In this document: positions 32,584-42,474 of the stretch, piece by piece
How positions within the stretch are numbered: the first letter of the stretch is position 1
Layout of the letters: each line of letters opens with the position of its first letter
Assembly: GCA_016648135.1 (NCBI GenBank)
Contig: JADDOH010009995.1
Coordinates: forward strand, 1 to 64,000
Direction of reading: 5' to 3'
DNA from: Agrypnia vestita
Lineage: Eukaryota > Arthropoda > Insecta > Trichoptera > Phryganeidae
Length of the DNA: 64,000 nucleotides
Program-made: the position numbers and the translations under genes
Notes under the pieces: generated by a model
Database searches by the model: none
What the model was told of the DNA's origin: nothing
Seen by the model: only the letters and a program-made list of their open reading frames with translations

Positions 32584-33056
32584 ATAATGAAGGTTTTCAC
32601 GGGTGTTAAAAATGTTAGTATTGATTTCTTTGGGGGTAACCCGCGTCAAAATCTCCATTTGAAGGACCATTCGTCAACCGACGTTTCGCCTGAATCACAA
32701 CAGGCATCTTCAGGTTGCTTGTTAATAAATTTCCGTCACGAGGGGCAGTGCGAACACGTCCGTTCGTATCGGAAGCTTATTACCAAGTGAGGTCTGGTAA
32801 GTCAAAGTCTAAATTTGGGTACTGTGGTCATTATTGGCCTTAATGATTTTCGGGAATTTCGTATTAAATATTGGGTGTTCCCGGCCGTTGCTGGCCTTAA
32901 TGGCGTTTGTTTGGCTCCTTGTGATGCGCTTTGTACTTGATGTTGCTTCTATTGTTCGGTTGACGAATGGTCATTCAAATGGAGATTTTGACGCGGGTTA
33001 CCCCCAAAGAAATCAATACTAACATTTTTAACACCAGTGAAAACCTTCATTATAAC
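32581..33056. mobile_element. MITE with about 100-bp TIRs in a TA tract
   Basis: The left arm at 32581-32680 (GTTATAATGAAGGTTTTCAC...) and the right arm at 32957-33056 are reverse complements with only a few differences. The element is 476 bp and flanked by TA repeats. On the minus strand next to the left arm (about 32719-32681) lies CTGAAGAT-GCCTG-loop-CAGGC-GAAACGTCGG, a hammerhead-like motif. It is the innermost of three nested elements. Confidence 0.8.
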
Positions 33057-33430
33057 ATATATATATATATATATACATACATATATATAAACACATACAT
33101 ACACACATACATATATTAAAAATCAAATAATCATACTTATTATTAAACAATTAAAAACGGCCTGCACAATCTGGTCAAAGGTGTAAGAGAATCCTACTTC
33201 GGAAAACCCCCTCAGACACATGGAATATATCAATATCCAAAGCAATTTTGTTCAGCATAGCTGTGGCTCTTCCAACAGGCATATAATCATCGGTAGGTTA
33301 GCAATAGCGCAAGAAGCTCAATACTGCGTGTGCTCACGTGCCACTAATGAGCATGTGTATTAGTACCTTATAATTATTAAACTTGAAATCGAACATGGGT
33401 ACCCAGGTACCCGGCAGTAACAAGGGTTAA

Positions 33431-33959
33431 TCAAACCTCGTACTACAACAGAGTATCATCAAATCATCAAAGTCGTGTTGTGACGCACGAAAAGCGAAGA
33501 AAACACCTTTCTACTCTCCATTCAAAGCAAGTTTTCTGAGAACGGTTCGCACATATTGCATAAAATGTGTCTAATATGCAGTTCACCATGCAAATTTATG
33601 GCACCCATAAATATGAAAAGGGTTTTTTGTAAGAAAGTTCACAACAAATCTCAATGAAATATAGCGTCGTAAATACATATTAAGTAAGATACTTCTAATA
33701 TATTGCAGCTACTGCATTTATATGACTCTGAGTCTGCTATTCTGAAATTGGAAGTGTTTGAGGGAAAAATTCTAAGGAATATCTTTGGTCCAATTCGCAA
33801 GGATTATATTCAATGATGCTAACACTGATGTATTCAAGTAAAGCCTGGAGCTGACTGAAAGGGAAATAATAAGTAGAAGAAATAATAAATAATAAGTATT
33901 ATCACGGAATCGTGGCTGTGGAAGGTAAACGAAGCACTCAAAAATAATTTATGTTTTAT
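33431..33959. other. No gene seen
   Basis: Flank of the piggyBac-like element. A block at about 33745-33800 (TTGGAAGTGTTTGAGGGAAA) may be decayed LINE sequence (LEVFEGKILRNIFGP in the plus frame resembles the LE.FE....R..... block of RTE LINEs). It is too short to call with confidence. Confidence 0.35.
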
Positions 33960-34510
33960 TTTCATCTTCAAAACCAGCAAAACAATTTTGTGGTGAAATC
34001 ATTAAAATACTCAATAAAAATAAACTTTGTTTTCACCACAAATATATCAACATGTTTCGGAGCCCATGGCCCCTTCGTCAGGATACAATTATTGTATATT
34101 ACAAAATTAAATTAAAAAATCGAAGTATAGACAATCAAAATATAAAAATATATTTGGAAAATGATTAAAAATGAAGTACCTACATAACTAACAGATAACT
34201 ATTTGTAAAAAGTATCTGGTTAATATATTTTGGAAATAAGAAAAAGTGTTAATAGTAAATTGAATATTATACATAACCAGGTCCTTTTTACAAATAGTTA
34301 ACTTTTTAATTTATTTTCATGTAAAGTAGGTACTTCATTATTATTCATTTTCCACATATATTTTGACTGTCTGTATTTCAATTTTTTAATTTGTTAGCAT
34401 ACAATTGTGTCCTGACGAAGGGGCTCTGAAACATTTTGATATTTTTCATACAAAAGTGGTGAAAACAAAATTTATTTTTAATAATTACATTAAGTTTTAT
34501 TGATTAAAAA
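33960..34510. repeat. Penelope-like foldback repeat, two inverted halves
   Basis: The left half has ACAATTTTGTGGTGA, AACTTTGTTTTCACCAC, ATCAACATGTTTCGGAGCCC and CCCCTTCGTCAGGA, then the body. The right half from about 34262 is the reverse complement (CAGGTCCTTTTTACAAATAG, TCCTGACGAAGGGGCTCTGA, GTGGTGAAAACAAA). Each half carries one CTGACGAAG - stem - GAAAC motif. Inverted terminal units with hammerhead-like motifs recall Penelope-like elements, but no reverse transcriptase lies inside. Confidence 0.75.
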
Positions 34511-34554
34511 AATATTACTGGTCACGAATTTAATCGGAGCACTGTTGTTTTATT

Positions 34555-34830
34555 ACGAAAAGGACCGTACATTTCTCTAGCATAGTTCCTTCAAATATTT
34601 AAAAGAATATGGATTTAGAACACATATACAACATTGAAAAAAAATAATAATGCGTGGATGTCCTTTACGGTGAATTGGTAAACGTTGCATTGTGTAAAGC
34701 GATCACTTAAGCCAGTTAATACATGTCATAAGACACCCTATAAAGACTTTCATGCACGTTTCTCATTTATATAGATTCTCTTCTGTGAGACTTTTATAAT
34801 TTACCTTAATAAATCAATTAATTAGGTTAG
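34555..34830 (+). repeat. Foldback-family copy, one arm
   Basis: The words GGTGAATTGGTAAACGTTGC, GCGATCACTTAAGCCAG and CTTCTGTGAGACTTTTATAA match the copies at 10590 and 17264. The preceding CTAGCATAGTTCCTTCAAAT matches 17170, so the two copies share internal DNA too. Confidence 0.65.
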
Positions 34831-35140
34831 TTCTAGGTATGACACCTGTGGGAACGTACTTGGGTACGTTTTGTTCCAAATTAATACCTCAAAAGAATGG
34901 TCTCAGTTCTTACAGTATTTTGTTGTACTAGAATAAAATTTAAATAAACAGACTTAGATGGTTCTCACACCAAAATGCCTGTTCTCCATTAAAAAAATTA
35001 ATCATTTTTTTAACGATACAAGTATCATATTTGTACCTGTTAAATATTGGGTTTGTTAATCATCAATATCAAACAGTTACATACACATTTGTATGTAGAG
35101 TAGGTACAACATGACAAAAGATTTATTTTTTTAAATAAAA
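34831..35140. other. No gene seen
   Basis: AT-rich DNA. A GGAACGTACTTGGGTACG stem-like word lies at about 34850-34868. Nothing else was found. Confidence 0.4.
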
Positions 35141-35300
35141 AATATTCGATATCATTTGTCATTGCCTTCATCGGAATTCGAACCGTGTCCAACATTTCAC
35201 TTAACGACTCTGCCGCTCACGACTGGCTGATATCTCTCCCTCGAAGGGGTGGGAATATAAAGCCTATATTTTCAACACATTTAGCTGAAATGTTATAGGT
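35141..35300 (-). repeat. tRNA-derived SINE head, third type
   Basis: On the minus strand an A-box-like GTGAGCGGCAGAGTCG is followed by a B box (GGTTCGAATTCC, about 35180-35169) and GATGAAGGCAATGAC. The arms are too imperfect for a tRNA gene. Only the head and a short body are clear. Confidence 0.45.
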
Positions 35301-35529
35301 CTCCAAGCTTCGGCGTTTCAACAGCTAGCAGCTATTCTTGATTGATTGGTTCGTCATGTTACGCTCTTGTAAATTCATATTTCTATGCACTTATTTTTGT
35401 GTTGTCAGTTTAACCCTAAAGGGAGTGTTCTTTTTATTTTCCCTCAAAGGTCCCGGCCTATTTGCTCCCTATCCGTATAATCCTGCGAATCCTTTGCATC
35501 ATTTTTAACATTCATATTTTGTATAATTA
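35301..35529. other. No gene seen
   Basis: Mixed-composition DNA with GTTTCAACAGCTAGCAGCTA near 35318. A CTAGC word alone is not enough for a Helitron end. No frame was recognised. Confidence 0.35.
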
Positions 35530-36125
35530 ATAAAAATTAACTTTGTTTTCACCACTAATATACTGAAAAATATCAACATGTTTGAAAACATGGCCCCTTC
35601 GTCAGGATACAATGTGAGCCAAAAAATTGAAAATCAAAAATTGAAGTATAGACAATCAAAATATAATGTTTATATATGGGAGATGAATAATAATTAACAT
35701 GAAAAATATTAACGTGAAAACAAATTTAAAATATAACATTTTGGAAAAAGGACCTGGTTATTAACGCAACACCAATAAGGAGTAGCTTATTGGTGTTGTG
35801 GTCATGACGTTAGTGATTTGGTGGTCGGTGGTTCGAGCCCCATTCCAGGATACTAACAAGTTAGTCCTATTTCTTATAGTACAGTCTTTTGATGCGACAG
35901 TTGTTTCAAAATTTCTAATTTAATTTTCATGTTCGTTGGTACTTAATTATTATTAATTTTCCATATAAAATTTGGTTTTTAATTTGTTAATATACATTTT
36001 TTCCTGACGTAGGCACCATTGGCCCTAAAACATGTTGATATTTTCGATACATAAGTGGTGGAAATAAAGTACATTATTATTAATTATATTAATAATTTCA
36101 CCACATAATCATTTTGAAGAAGATA
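35530..36125. repeat. Penelope-like foldback repeat interrupted by a SINE
   Basis: The left half at 35530-35765 and the right half at about 35905-36125 are inverted copies of the unit seen at 33960-34510. The loop region holds a SINE at 35781-35885. The right half's motif (CTGACGTAGG...CCCTAAAAC) is decayed. Confidence 0.7.
35781..35885 (+). repeat. tRNA-derived SINE, copy 5 (truncated, nested)
   Basis: AGTAGCTTATTGGTGTTGTG begins the head. The B box GGTTCGAGCCCC lies at about 35829-35840, then TTAGTCCTATTTCTTATAGT. The body is cut short. It is inserted in the loop of a foldback repeat. Confidence 0.75.
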
Positions 36126-36514
36126 TATTATTTTGTGTTCGTACATCATTTAACAATTGTTTTATGCTTACTATATTTAAATATATATGTGGTCTATGAT
36201 TGAGAAATTTTGGATAACAGCCGTGCGGCTCAGCTCTGCTTTGCAACGCTGGATTGTATGGTTGTCTTTAGCATTAAAAAATGTCAACATGGCGGCGAAT
36301 GAGTGAGACCGATATAGGAGATTTTGCTTATAAAACGGTCCAGGGTGTTTTTGCCCCCCTCATTGTATAGTTGTACAAATAACGGACTATGAACTTTGTG
36401 CATTCATATTTTATGCTGTAAACTGTAGCATTTCTTTTATATATATGTAACTTGTAGTTCCCACTTAATGGATGATAATTGTGTTCTATCTGTTATTTGC
36501 CCTGCGCCTTCGAG
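36126..36514. other. No gene seen
   Basis: Mixed DNA upstream of a possible exon. A pyrimidine-rich run (TTCTATCTGTTATTTGCCCT) at about 36484-36503 could be a splice acceptor tract for the next feature. Confidence 0.35.
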
Positions 36515-36581
36515 GCAGAGAAGAGGTTTTGTGTGGACGCCTCCCCGTCCCGCTCGCCTTCCCACGAGTGTCAGCGAGGCG
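36515..36581 (+). CDS. Possible internal exon with consensus donor
   Basis: A pyrimidine-rich tract ends in CGAG at 36514. The following 67 bases are GC-rich and open, reading AEKRFCVDASPSRSPSHECQ then RG in the frame of 36515. They end at GCG|GTGAGTACG, a consensus 5' splice site (GT at 36582). Two cysteines 14 residues apart could belong to an extracellular domain, but I do not recognise one. No partner exon was found. It may be chance. Confidence 0.25.
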
Positions 36582-37494
36582 GTGAGTACGACCACTTAAG
36601 CATTAAAAGATGCCGAAAATGGTTGGCGAAGTGTAGGGCCCATATGGGAGCGGCCCTATGTGCGTTGTGGTCCCCTCTTCTACGTATAAATAGCTTTAAG
36701 GCCGGTCTTATACACGTCCGTTAGTTAAATTGCAGACCAAATAAACGGAAATTTATTACAAACATCAATTTTTTCATGTTATAACGATTAGTTAGTCAAA
36801 TATAAGTAAAATTTTACCGACGATCCATATTGACGGTCGAACCACCAGTTAACCGTCCGTTAGTTAAATGGTATGATAGTTTGACGTACTATTTTTTAAA
36901 GTTAGGTCAATTGTCTATTTGTGTAATTTGTTTTTTATCATGCTGCTATATTTTCAAAGAATTTTTTTTTATATAATAATATTTTTTCTATATTATATTT
37001 ATATATTAATATATTTTCAGATAGTAATGTCGAGCTAATATTGTATTTAAGTTCTTCGGATGAAGAAAAAACCTGAGTAAAGTTTTGTGTTATGTTTCGC
37101 CTTTGACAGCTCTAAAGCTTTATACAAGAGCAATAAAATAAACGGTTAATTTTTTTTTATAATACGAGGTTTGGTAATATTTAGGTACTAACGAATGGCC
37201 ATCTGTTAGATGAATATCGATATCACACGAATATTTAGACTTTCGTTTATAAGATCGGCCCTAAATGAATCCAAAGCCGAAATTTATATACGAATAGCAA
37301 AATCTCGTGAATCGCGAAGTGAGTATTTAGTAGTTACGCACGATGACATCAATCTATAAAATAGTGGGCTACTATACTTCCATACCATCATATTTATTTA
37401 TTTACTGGAAACTAACGGTACAAATAAAAATCATCTGTGTGTAGTTTTCTGGGATATTCTGCCGTATATATGTGACCTCTCTGGCTACCGAAGA
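36582..37494. other. No gene seen
   Basis: Mostly AT-rich DNA. A short inverted pair (CCGTTAGTTAAAT..., 36718 and 36850) recurs: CGTCCGTTAGTTAAATTG and CCGTCCGTTAGTTAAATGG are direct repeats about 130 bp apart. No coding trace was recognised. Confidence 0.4.
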
Positions 37495-37790
37495 CGGCAG
37501 ATACGACACATCATAAGAACCAAATCTGACCTCTCTGAAAAAAACATAGAAGATGAGACTAAAGGGATTGCTTTCTTGCCTTATATCCCTAATGTAACTG
37601 ACAGGATTGCCAAAGCGCTCAAGAATCCGAAGATTAAGACAGTGTTCAGAACAGACTCCAAGGTTAAGAATCTCCTAAGACAAGTTAAGGATCGGGATCC
37701 CCTTGAGACCGACGGTGTTTATAGGCTCCAGAGGTCACAATCCCTGCAAAGACTTCCATACCTATATTCCCATAAAAAAATATAATTTTA
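37495..37790 (+). pseudogene. Penelope-like element protein fragment
   Basis: The frame reads GIAFLPYIPNVTDRIAKALK, NPKIKTVFRTDSKVKNLLRQ, VKDRDPLETDGVYRLQ. The order (F)LPYIPNVTDRI..L, then KIKT.F, then LLR.VKD..PLE..GVY is the linker between the reverse-transcriptase and GIY-YIG endonuclease domains of Penelope-like retroelements. The endonuclease is lost just after GVY, and the RT catalytic core is absent. Confidence 0.8.
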
Positions 37791-37806
37791 ACATCAAACA
37801 CATTTA

Positions 37807-38178
37807 GTGTTACTTTGGAAAGAAAGTGTTGCAAGATGTCATTTGAACCACGTTCGACTGGATGACCGCTATTTACAAAATCACCCGGAAAATATTAGCA
37901 AAAAGTGCAACCATAACTGTAAACAGAGCAGGATTGTACAAAACATAGTTTTTTGCCCGTTCCGTTTGAAACGCAACAAAAAAATGGAGCAAGAACTTTG
38001 TAGTTTGACATCCCCACCTTTATCTTCCGTAATCCCGCCATTAACTCTGGACATTCAAATTTACCGTTCAGCAAACAAAAAAGGGACCGTGGTGTCAGAA
38101 AAGGCGCAAAAAAATATTACAGCGTACTGCCCTGGTAAAAGGGTTTCTCCTTTTATAGGACGTATTGTTTTATTTTAA
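37807..38178 (+). CDS. Unidentified 123-codon open frame
   Basis: An ATG at 37807 opens 123 codons ending at 38178, long for such AT-rich DNA. The protein is basic, with cysteines near its middle (SKKCNHNCKQ) and no transmembrane segment or recognised domain. It lies about 20 bp after the Penelope fragment in the same orientation. It may be part of another element or chance. Confidence 0.25.
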   Translation: MLLWKESVARCHLNHVRLDDRYLQNHPENISKKCNHNCKQSRIVQNIVFCPFRLKRNKKMEQELCSLTSPPLSSVIPPLTLDIQIYRSANKKGTVVSEKAQKNITAYCPGKRVSPFIGRIVLF

Positions 38179-38402
38179 ATCTTGGACACTTCCGCGTTCA
38201 ATTTTTTTTTTTGAGATTTTTAAACATAAAATGCGTTTATTCAGCTGATACCAGTGGCGTGCAGTAAGTATAAACTTAGGTTATGCTGTGACCGACTATA
38301 GTATATTATATTTAAAAACGATCCATGGAGAGATCCATGCTTTGTATAAGCCTAAGAGATAAGGAATGATGAAATTAGGCAAAAACTAGAATAGTGAATA
38401 TC

Positions 38403-38640
38403 ATTGGCCAAGGCATGTTGAAAGGCAGGATGCCACAAGGTGGCGAGTTCTGAAGTGGAAACCTTGGGAGAACAAAAAAGGCGTTGGAGACCTCAAAAGA
38501 GATGGACCGATGATATAGCCACTGCGGGAGGGGAATAAAAGGCTACTAGAAGTAAAGAGGGAAGGATGGATGAGTATAAAAGAGGCCCATATCCAACAGT
38601 GAAGATATGTAGGCTGAAAAAAGGGAAGAAGAAGAAGGAG
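38403..38640 (+). pseudogene. RTE-like LINE C-terminal fragment with AAG tail
   Basis: The plus frame reads HWPRHVERQDATRWRVLKWK, PWENKKGVGDLKRDGPMI and stops. A shifted frame gives EGWMSIKEAHIQQ followed by GAAGAAGAAGAAGG. The WxxHVxRQDxxRW..VL.W.P module and the YVQQW-like end are those of an RTE-clade LINE different from the one at 16020. Confidence 0.75.
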
Positions 38641-39120
38641 ATAGTCGGTAACAGCATAACTTAAGTTTATGCTTTCTGCACGCCAACGTCAATTTAACGA
38701 GAGAGTAACGAGAAAAATAATAACGATTAATTAATAAACAAACGTACAAAGTCTCTTTACACTATTAAATGTAATATTGAATTAAACTCTTTCGCAAATT
38801 TATCACTCGTAAACAGACACTTTATAATCGCTTTAACACTTGATTCACTATTCACTAGAACAATCCACCCAATTTCAGCACGTATTTCTATTCGCTCCGG
38901 TTTATTTCACTACGTAAGTACTTCACTTAATTATCTATCGCTTAATTCACACGCCTGATGGTAACACTGTTTTCGCTTCGTGACGCAGCTAGAGCCGCGT
39001 CGTTGGAAACGTCAAAATAACAATGGCCCTCCGCGGCTTGGATCCGTTTATTTATATCCGATAACGTTGAATTTTCGAATCTTATAAAATTCTTTAGTAT
39101 TTACTAGACTTTATAGTGTT
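38641..39120. other. Repeat-like upstream region with TATA-like word
   Basis: The segment 38800-39060 resembles 48200-48480 in layout: spaced CACT/TTCAC words, a GC-richer block (GTGACGCAGCTAGAGCCGCG), then a TTTATTTATATCC TATA-like word. Both precede TTC/GAA-rich segments. This may be the promoter half of a mobile element. Confidence 0.35.
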
Positions 39121-39233
39121 TTCTCGAAAGTTCTCGTAATTTCCAGATGTTTCTGGAACTTTGGAGACATCTCTCGAAAGCTGTAGATTACGCTAGGCTG
39201 TTCTGGAATCTTCGGAAGTATTTTGAACATTTC
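39121..39233. promoter_or_regulatory. Heat-shock-element-like array
   Basis: From 39121 to 39188 pentamers alternate in phase: TTC-tc-GAA-ag-TTC-tc-GTA, then TTC-ca-GAT-gt-TTC-tg-GAA, then decayed units to CTC-tc-GAA. A second run, TTC-tg-GAA-tc-TTC, starts at 39201. Three or more contiguous inverted nGAAn units form an HSF-binding element. Here more than ten 5-bp units keep the register. It is not inside a recognisable Helitron. Confidence 0.55.
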
Positions 39234-40104
39234 AAACAACTGTCTTGACAAACAAACACTTGACACGAGTGCGTGATTCTTTTTAGCCTACAATACAGTT
39301 CACAATATAGTTCGTAATGCAGTTCTACAAGTATGAAAGTGAATGAATTGGTATGTCAGGAGAGAAGAGTGTAGCGCACTGTCAGATATATAGTGAATTT
39401 TAGTGAGCAAACAAATATAAATTGAATAGAAATGCGTACACGCGACTAGTTATCCGGGTTTAAATGATCTATTAACATCCTGAAAAAAATGATATCGTTA
39501 TCAAAAAAATATGAAAGAATTCGATATTATTTCACCCTTTGAAAAGGGTTGAATAGCATCTGAGAAATATGATTCATAATAATATTAACCTTTGTTATCA
39601 ACCCTTCCGTATCGATATATTTTACCTGCCAAGATTACAGTATTGCTTTCGATATAATCTACGGACACCACAAAAGGTGGCGCTACAAAAGGATTCTTTA
39701 TCATAAATATTGCAACACGTGTTTTCAATTGTGTGGACCTCTTTATAATTGAAATTTAATACACGTATCGATAATAATATTTCGTCGGGGGATGTGTGTT
39801 AAATTATTTTTATTACCTCATTCAGGACACGACATCTTCCGTCAAAAAGAAAACTACTTCGTGAAAAATACTTGGTCCATTTACATGTTGGTCTGCTTTT
39901 TGGCTGCTTGGACTCTAAGATAGATAGATTAATCTAATAATGCAAGGGACTGCTTCTCTCAAAATTATAGAGTTTTATTTTTTTATTCATTTACTTAATA
40001 TACATCGTTAAGGTTAAATTTTACTATGCCTGTCTCACCAGAAAGCTCTGTGTTGAGACAGCCAAGTGTATAATTACAAGTACATTTTGTATAAATAGGT
40101 TAAT
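39234..40104. other. No gene seen
   Basis: AT-rich DNA without a recognised frame or repeat end. A slightly GC-richer patch (TTCGTCGGGGGATGTGTG) lies at 39781. Confidence 0.4.
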
Positions 40105-40435
40105 AAAAACATAAAAACCAAGTTTTTATTATACTACCTTCCTCATTGAATCAGGTTTCGTGCCTACTACACGAGTCGGGATCATTACTCATTTGTATTG
40201 ATTCCAATTTGAAAAAAACATTAAAATTTCGAAAAATCCAAAATTATACTATAATTATTAAATTTTTTTTAACAAAAATATATTAGATCATTTTTATCGT
40301 CGTCACGAGTCTGCCTGCAAAGTTTCAGCTCGATAGGATCACGGGAAAAGGGTTGAAAATCGATCTGGGAAGTTTTTCCGGCAGACAACAAACCGCAGAC
40401 GCTACGAGTTAAAAGAAAGGGAGTAAAAAAAGATT
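40105..40435. repeat. MITE family 'ACTCCCTTTC', copy 3
   Basis: It begins AACCAAGTTTTTATTATACT with CCTTCCTC and ends GACGCTACGAGTTAAAAGAA then AGGGAGTAAAA. It contains TTTCAGCTCGATAGGATCAC. It is the most compact complete copy, about 330 bp. Confidence 0.75.
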
Positions 40436-40439
40436 TATT

Positions 40440-40830
40440 TTTCAAAAACAACAAAATAATTTTGTGGTGACATTTTATTTATTAATTTATTAATTACAAC
40501 CGATAGGAAAAGTGTACATAAAAGTGTAAATAAGAAAAAGTGTTAATAGTAAATTGAATATTATAAACACTCAGGTCCCTTTTACAAATAGTTATCTTTT
40601 ACATTTATTTTCATGTTAAGCAGGTACTTTATTATTATTCATTTTCCATATATAATTTTTTTAATATTTTGACTGTCTATACTTCGATTTATGAATTTAA
40701 TTTTGTTAGTATACAATTGTATCATCCTGACGAAGGGGCCTTGGGCTCTGAAACGTGTTGATATTTTTCAATACAAAAGTGGGGAAAACTTAGTTTATTT
40801 TTATTAATTATATAAAAAAATATTAATCTT
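40440..40830 (+). repeat. Penelope-like foldback family, half copy
   Basis: It starts AACAACAAAATAATTTTGTG with GTGACATT and runs through TCAGGTCCCTTTTACAAATA to TCCTGACGAAGGGGCCTTGG and GCTCTGAAACGTGTTGAT, ending near AAAACTTAGTTTATTTTT. It includes the recurrent hammerhead-like motif at about 40727-40754. Confidence 0.7.
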
Positions 40831-40949
40831 CGTCTACACTCTGCCACAAGTATACATAATTTACATAAGATCATGACTGCTCTAAAACAATATGTTATCT
40901 AGCATGAAATTTAAGATGTCACTTTGTGTGGATGAGTGTCCCGACAAAT

Positions 40950-41087
40950 CATCGAACCTTCTCTCTAATCCAAATTTTAAATATTGATTTTACATTTTTT
41001 GGATTCTTCAATTTTGATATACTTTCCAGCATTGTATTGCACAGTTTCGGGTCAGTGTGTATAAAGCTTCTTTGTCCATAATATAGA
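40950..41087 (-). pseudogene. CR1/Jockey-type LINE RT C-terminal fragment
   Basis: On the minus strand an open run reads LYYGQRSFIHTDPKLCNTML, ESISKLKNPKNVKSIFKIWI, REKVR and a TGA. The YG.RSF....P.LWN.L...I.....V..FK.WI pattern is the extreme C-terminus of CR1/Jockey-type reverse transcriptases (here C replaces the usual W). No stop interrupts the 45 codons, so this fragment is comparatively young. Confidence 0.7.
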
Positions 41088-41155
41088 ATATAATCACGGA
41101 CACACACTCAAACAACGCTAAAACCTTTCTGGAAGCATTTGAAATGTGGATCTAC

Positions 41156-41430
41156 TTCTTCTTCTTCTTCTTCTATTTGTGCCCTATCCATTCAACGGAC
41201 ATTGGCTATCGAACAGCTCTACAGAAAGCCTGGCCAAACTACTGTCTCAGCTTTTTCAGCCATGATGTTCTTCTTCCAGGACCTCGACATCCGACAATAA
41301 TTCTCTTTCTCTGCATTACGAGCTGCAAGATCTCGTATTTCTCTGGATGTCTCATCACATGTCCGAGATATTCAAGTTTTAGGATTTTTATTGTTTTAAT
41401 AATCTCCTTTTCTTTATTCATCCGAACCAT
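41156..41430 (-). pseudogene. RTE-type LINE C-terminal fragment with AAG tail
   Basis: The minus frame reads IKILKLEYLGHVMRHPEKYE, ILQLVMQRKRIIVGCRGPGR and RTSWLKKLRQ. A decayed stretch follows, and then (GAA)n at 41156-41175. LEYLGHVMRxxEKYxLLQLIMxGKI..RRxxGRRxxSWLxNLR is the RTE C-terminal signature also seen at 16046. It represents a different, more divergent lineage. Confidence 0.8.
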
Positions 41431-41564
41431 AACATCTTACATTGAGATTTGAAAAAACTGAAAATCTGACAAACTTAACTTATGTGGGTTTGAAATATTT
41501 TTTATTTTATTAATTGAATGTATCAAAATTTTACGAGTAACCCATTGAAATATTTCCCATTTCG

Positions 41565-41850
41565 GTGTATAAGAAAGGAGTGCTGAGATGGTCATGCGGA
41601 GCGTATGAACGAGGAAAGAATGGTTAAGAAAATATACGAGGCGAGTGTTGAATGCAACAGGAATGGAGAGCATCCGCGAAAGACCTGGCATGTTCAGATA
41701 CTACAAGTGTTTGCGGATGGCCCTGTTTAAACCCTCAACAATCTGTGGCCGAATGAAACATGGTGTACCGGGATAGAAGAGTGTGGCGTTCAATCCTCTC
41801 TGCCTACCCCTGCGGGGAAACGGCGTGACGGTTAGTTAGTTAGTGTATAT
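41565..41850 (+). pseudogene. LINE C-terminal fragment with TTAG tail
   Basis: The frames include KKGVLRWSCGAYERGKNG, then (shifted) ECNRNGEHPRKTWHVQILQV, FADGPV and DRRVWRSILSAYPCGETA, followed by GGTTAGTTAGTTAG. It matches 19790-20080 with more indels. Confidence 0.75.
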
Positions 41851-42474
41851 TATCAATTACCTTCATTATAACTGTAGCCACGCCCCCATTAAAAATTAAC
41901 CAGTTTGCCAAAATAAGTAATGAATAATTAGCGTGCGTCCTCTTGACGAAGATACAGTGGTATTGAAACCGGTAAACGTTAAGTTACTCCAAGTGGTATA
42001 TACGTTTTTTTAAATTAATTAAAATTGAGATTGCATTACATTTTTTTGTAATTTAATAACTAGTGTATAATTATTTTTTAATATCGGTAAAATCGACATT
42101 TCGGTGAAGAATTAATTGATCATAAGACCCAAAATCTAACGCTGATCGTAATTTACTTCACATACGTCGCGGAAGCTAAAGACGTGCGTACGTACCTAGT
42201 TATAGTTATACCTATTATGGCAACATTTTTTTCACCATCTAATGCCCATTGCTCTAAACGTGACACATCTTTCGTGGCTTTGTATCGGGACACAAGTGTC
42301 TGAGAGAAGTAAATAAATTATATAAGTTTGGCCACAGACACACTTGACATCTGAGATCAGAAATTGGATACATCGTCCATAGCTCGCAGTATTCTAACTC
42401 AGTGATGAAGAATGGGAGAACCTTCCGATATTCAAAGAATGATGCAGCTATGAATTTATTGAAAATTATCTAAA
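41851..42474. other. No gene; one hammerhead-like motif
   Basis: At 41941-41980 (plus) TTGACGAAGATAC-AGTG-GTATTGAAACCGG has the recurrent motif layout with a 5-bp stem. The rest is mixed DNA without a recognised frame. Confidence 0.4.

Larger units (their letters stand above)
32175..33362 (-). mobile_element. Subterminal-repeat TIR element, copy 2 (nested)
   Basis: The ends (GGTTCAGTTCACACTTGCTC and GAGCATGTGTATTAGTACC) and the GCATGC-rich subterminal words match the element at 6054-6787. Its 32300-32545 part is the reverse complement of 6290-6620. It sits inside the piggyBac-like element: the related sequence at 63845-63880 joins GATGGCGTTTATGAATAAA directly to AAACTTGAAATTGACA, showing the empty site. 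Confidence 0.65.
31927..33426. mobile_element. piggyBac-like element, 1500 bp, with nested insertions
   Basis: TTAA lies at 31923-31926 and 33427-33430. Just inside are CCCTTATGTTACTACCCGG and, at the right, CCGGCAGTAACAAGGG, with GGTACCTGGGTAC / GTACCCAGGTACC as an inner inverted repeat. TTAA duplication with C-rich ends is the piggyBac signature. No transposase is present. The interior is filled by the element at 32175-33362. A second right end occurs at 63845-63926. Confidence 0.75.

Noticed and set aside
35310..35350. Helitron 3' end at CAGCTAGCAGC
   Set aside because: There is no hairpin upstream of CTAG, no T directly after it, and no match to the other Helitron ends here.
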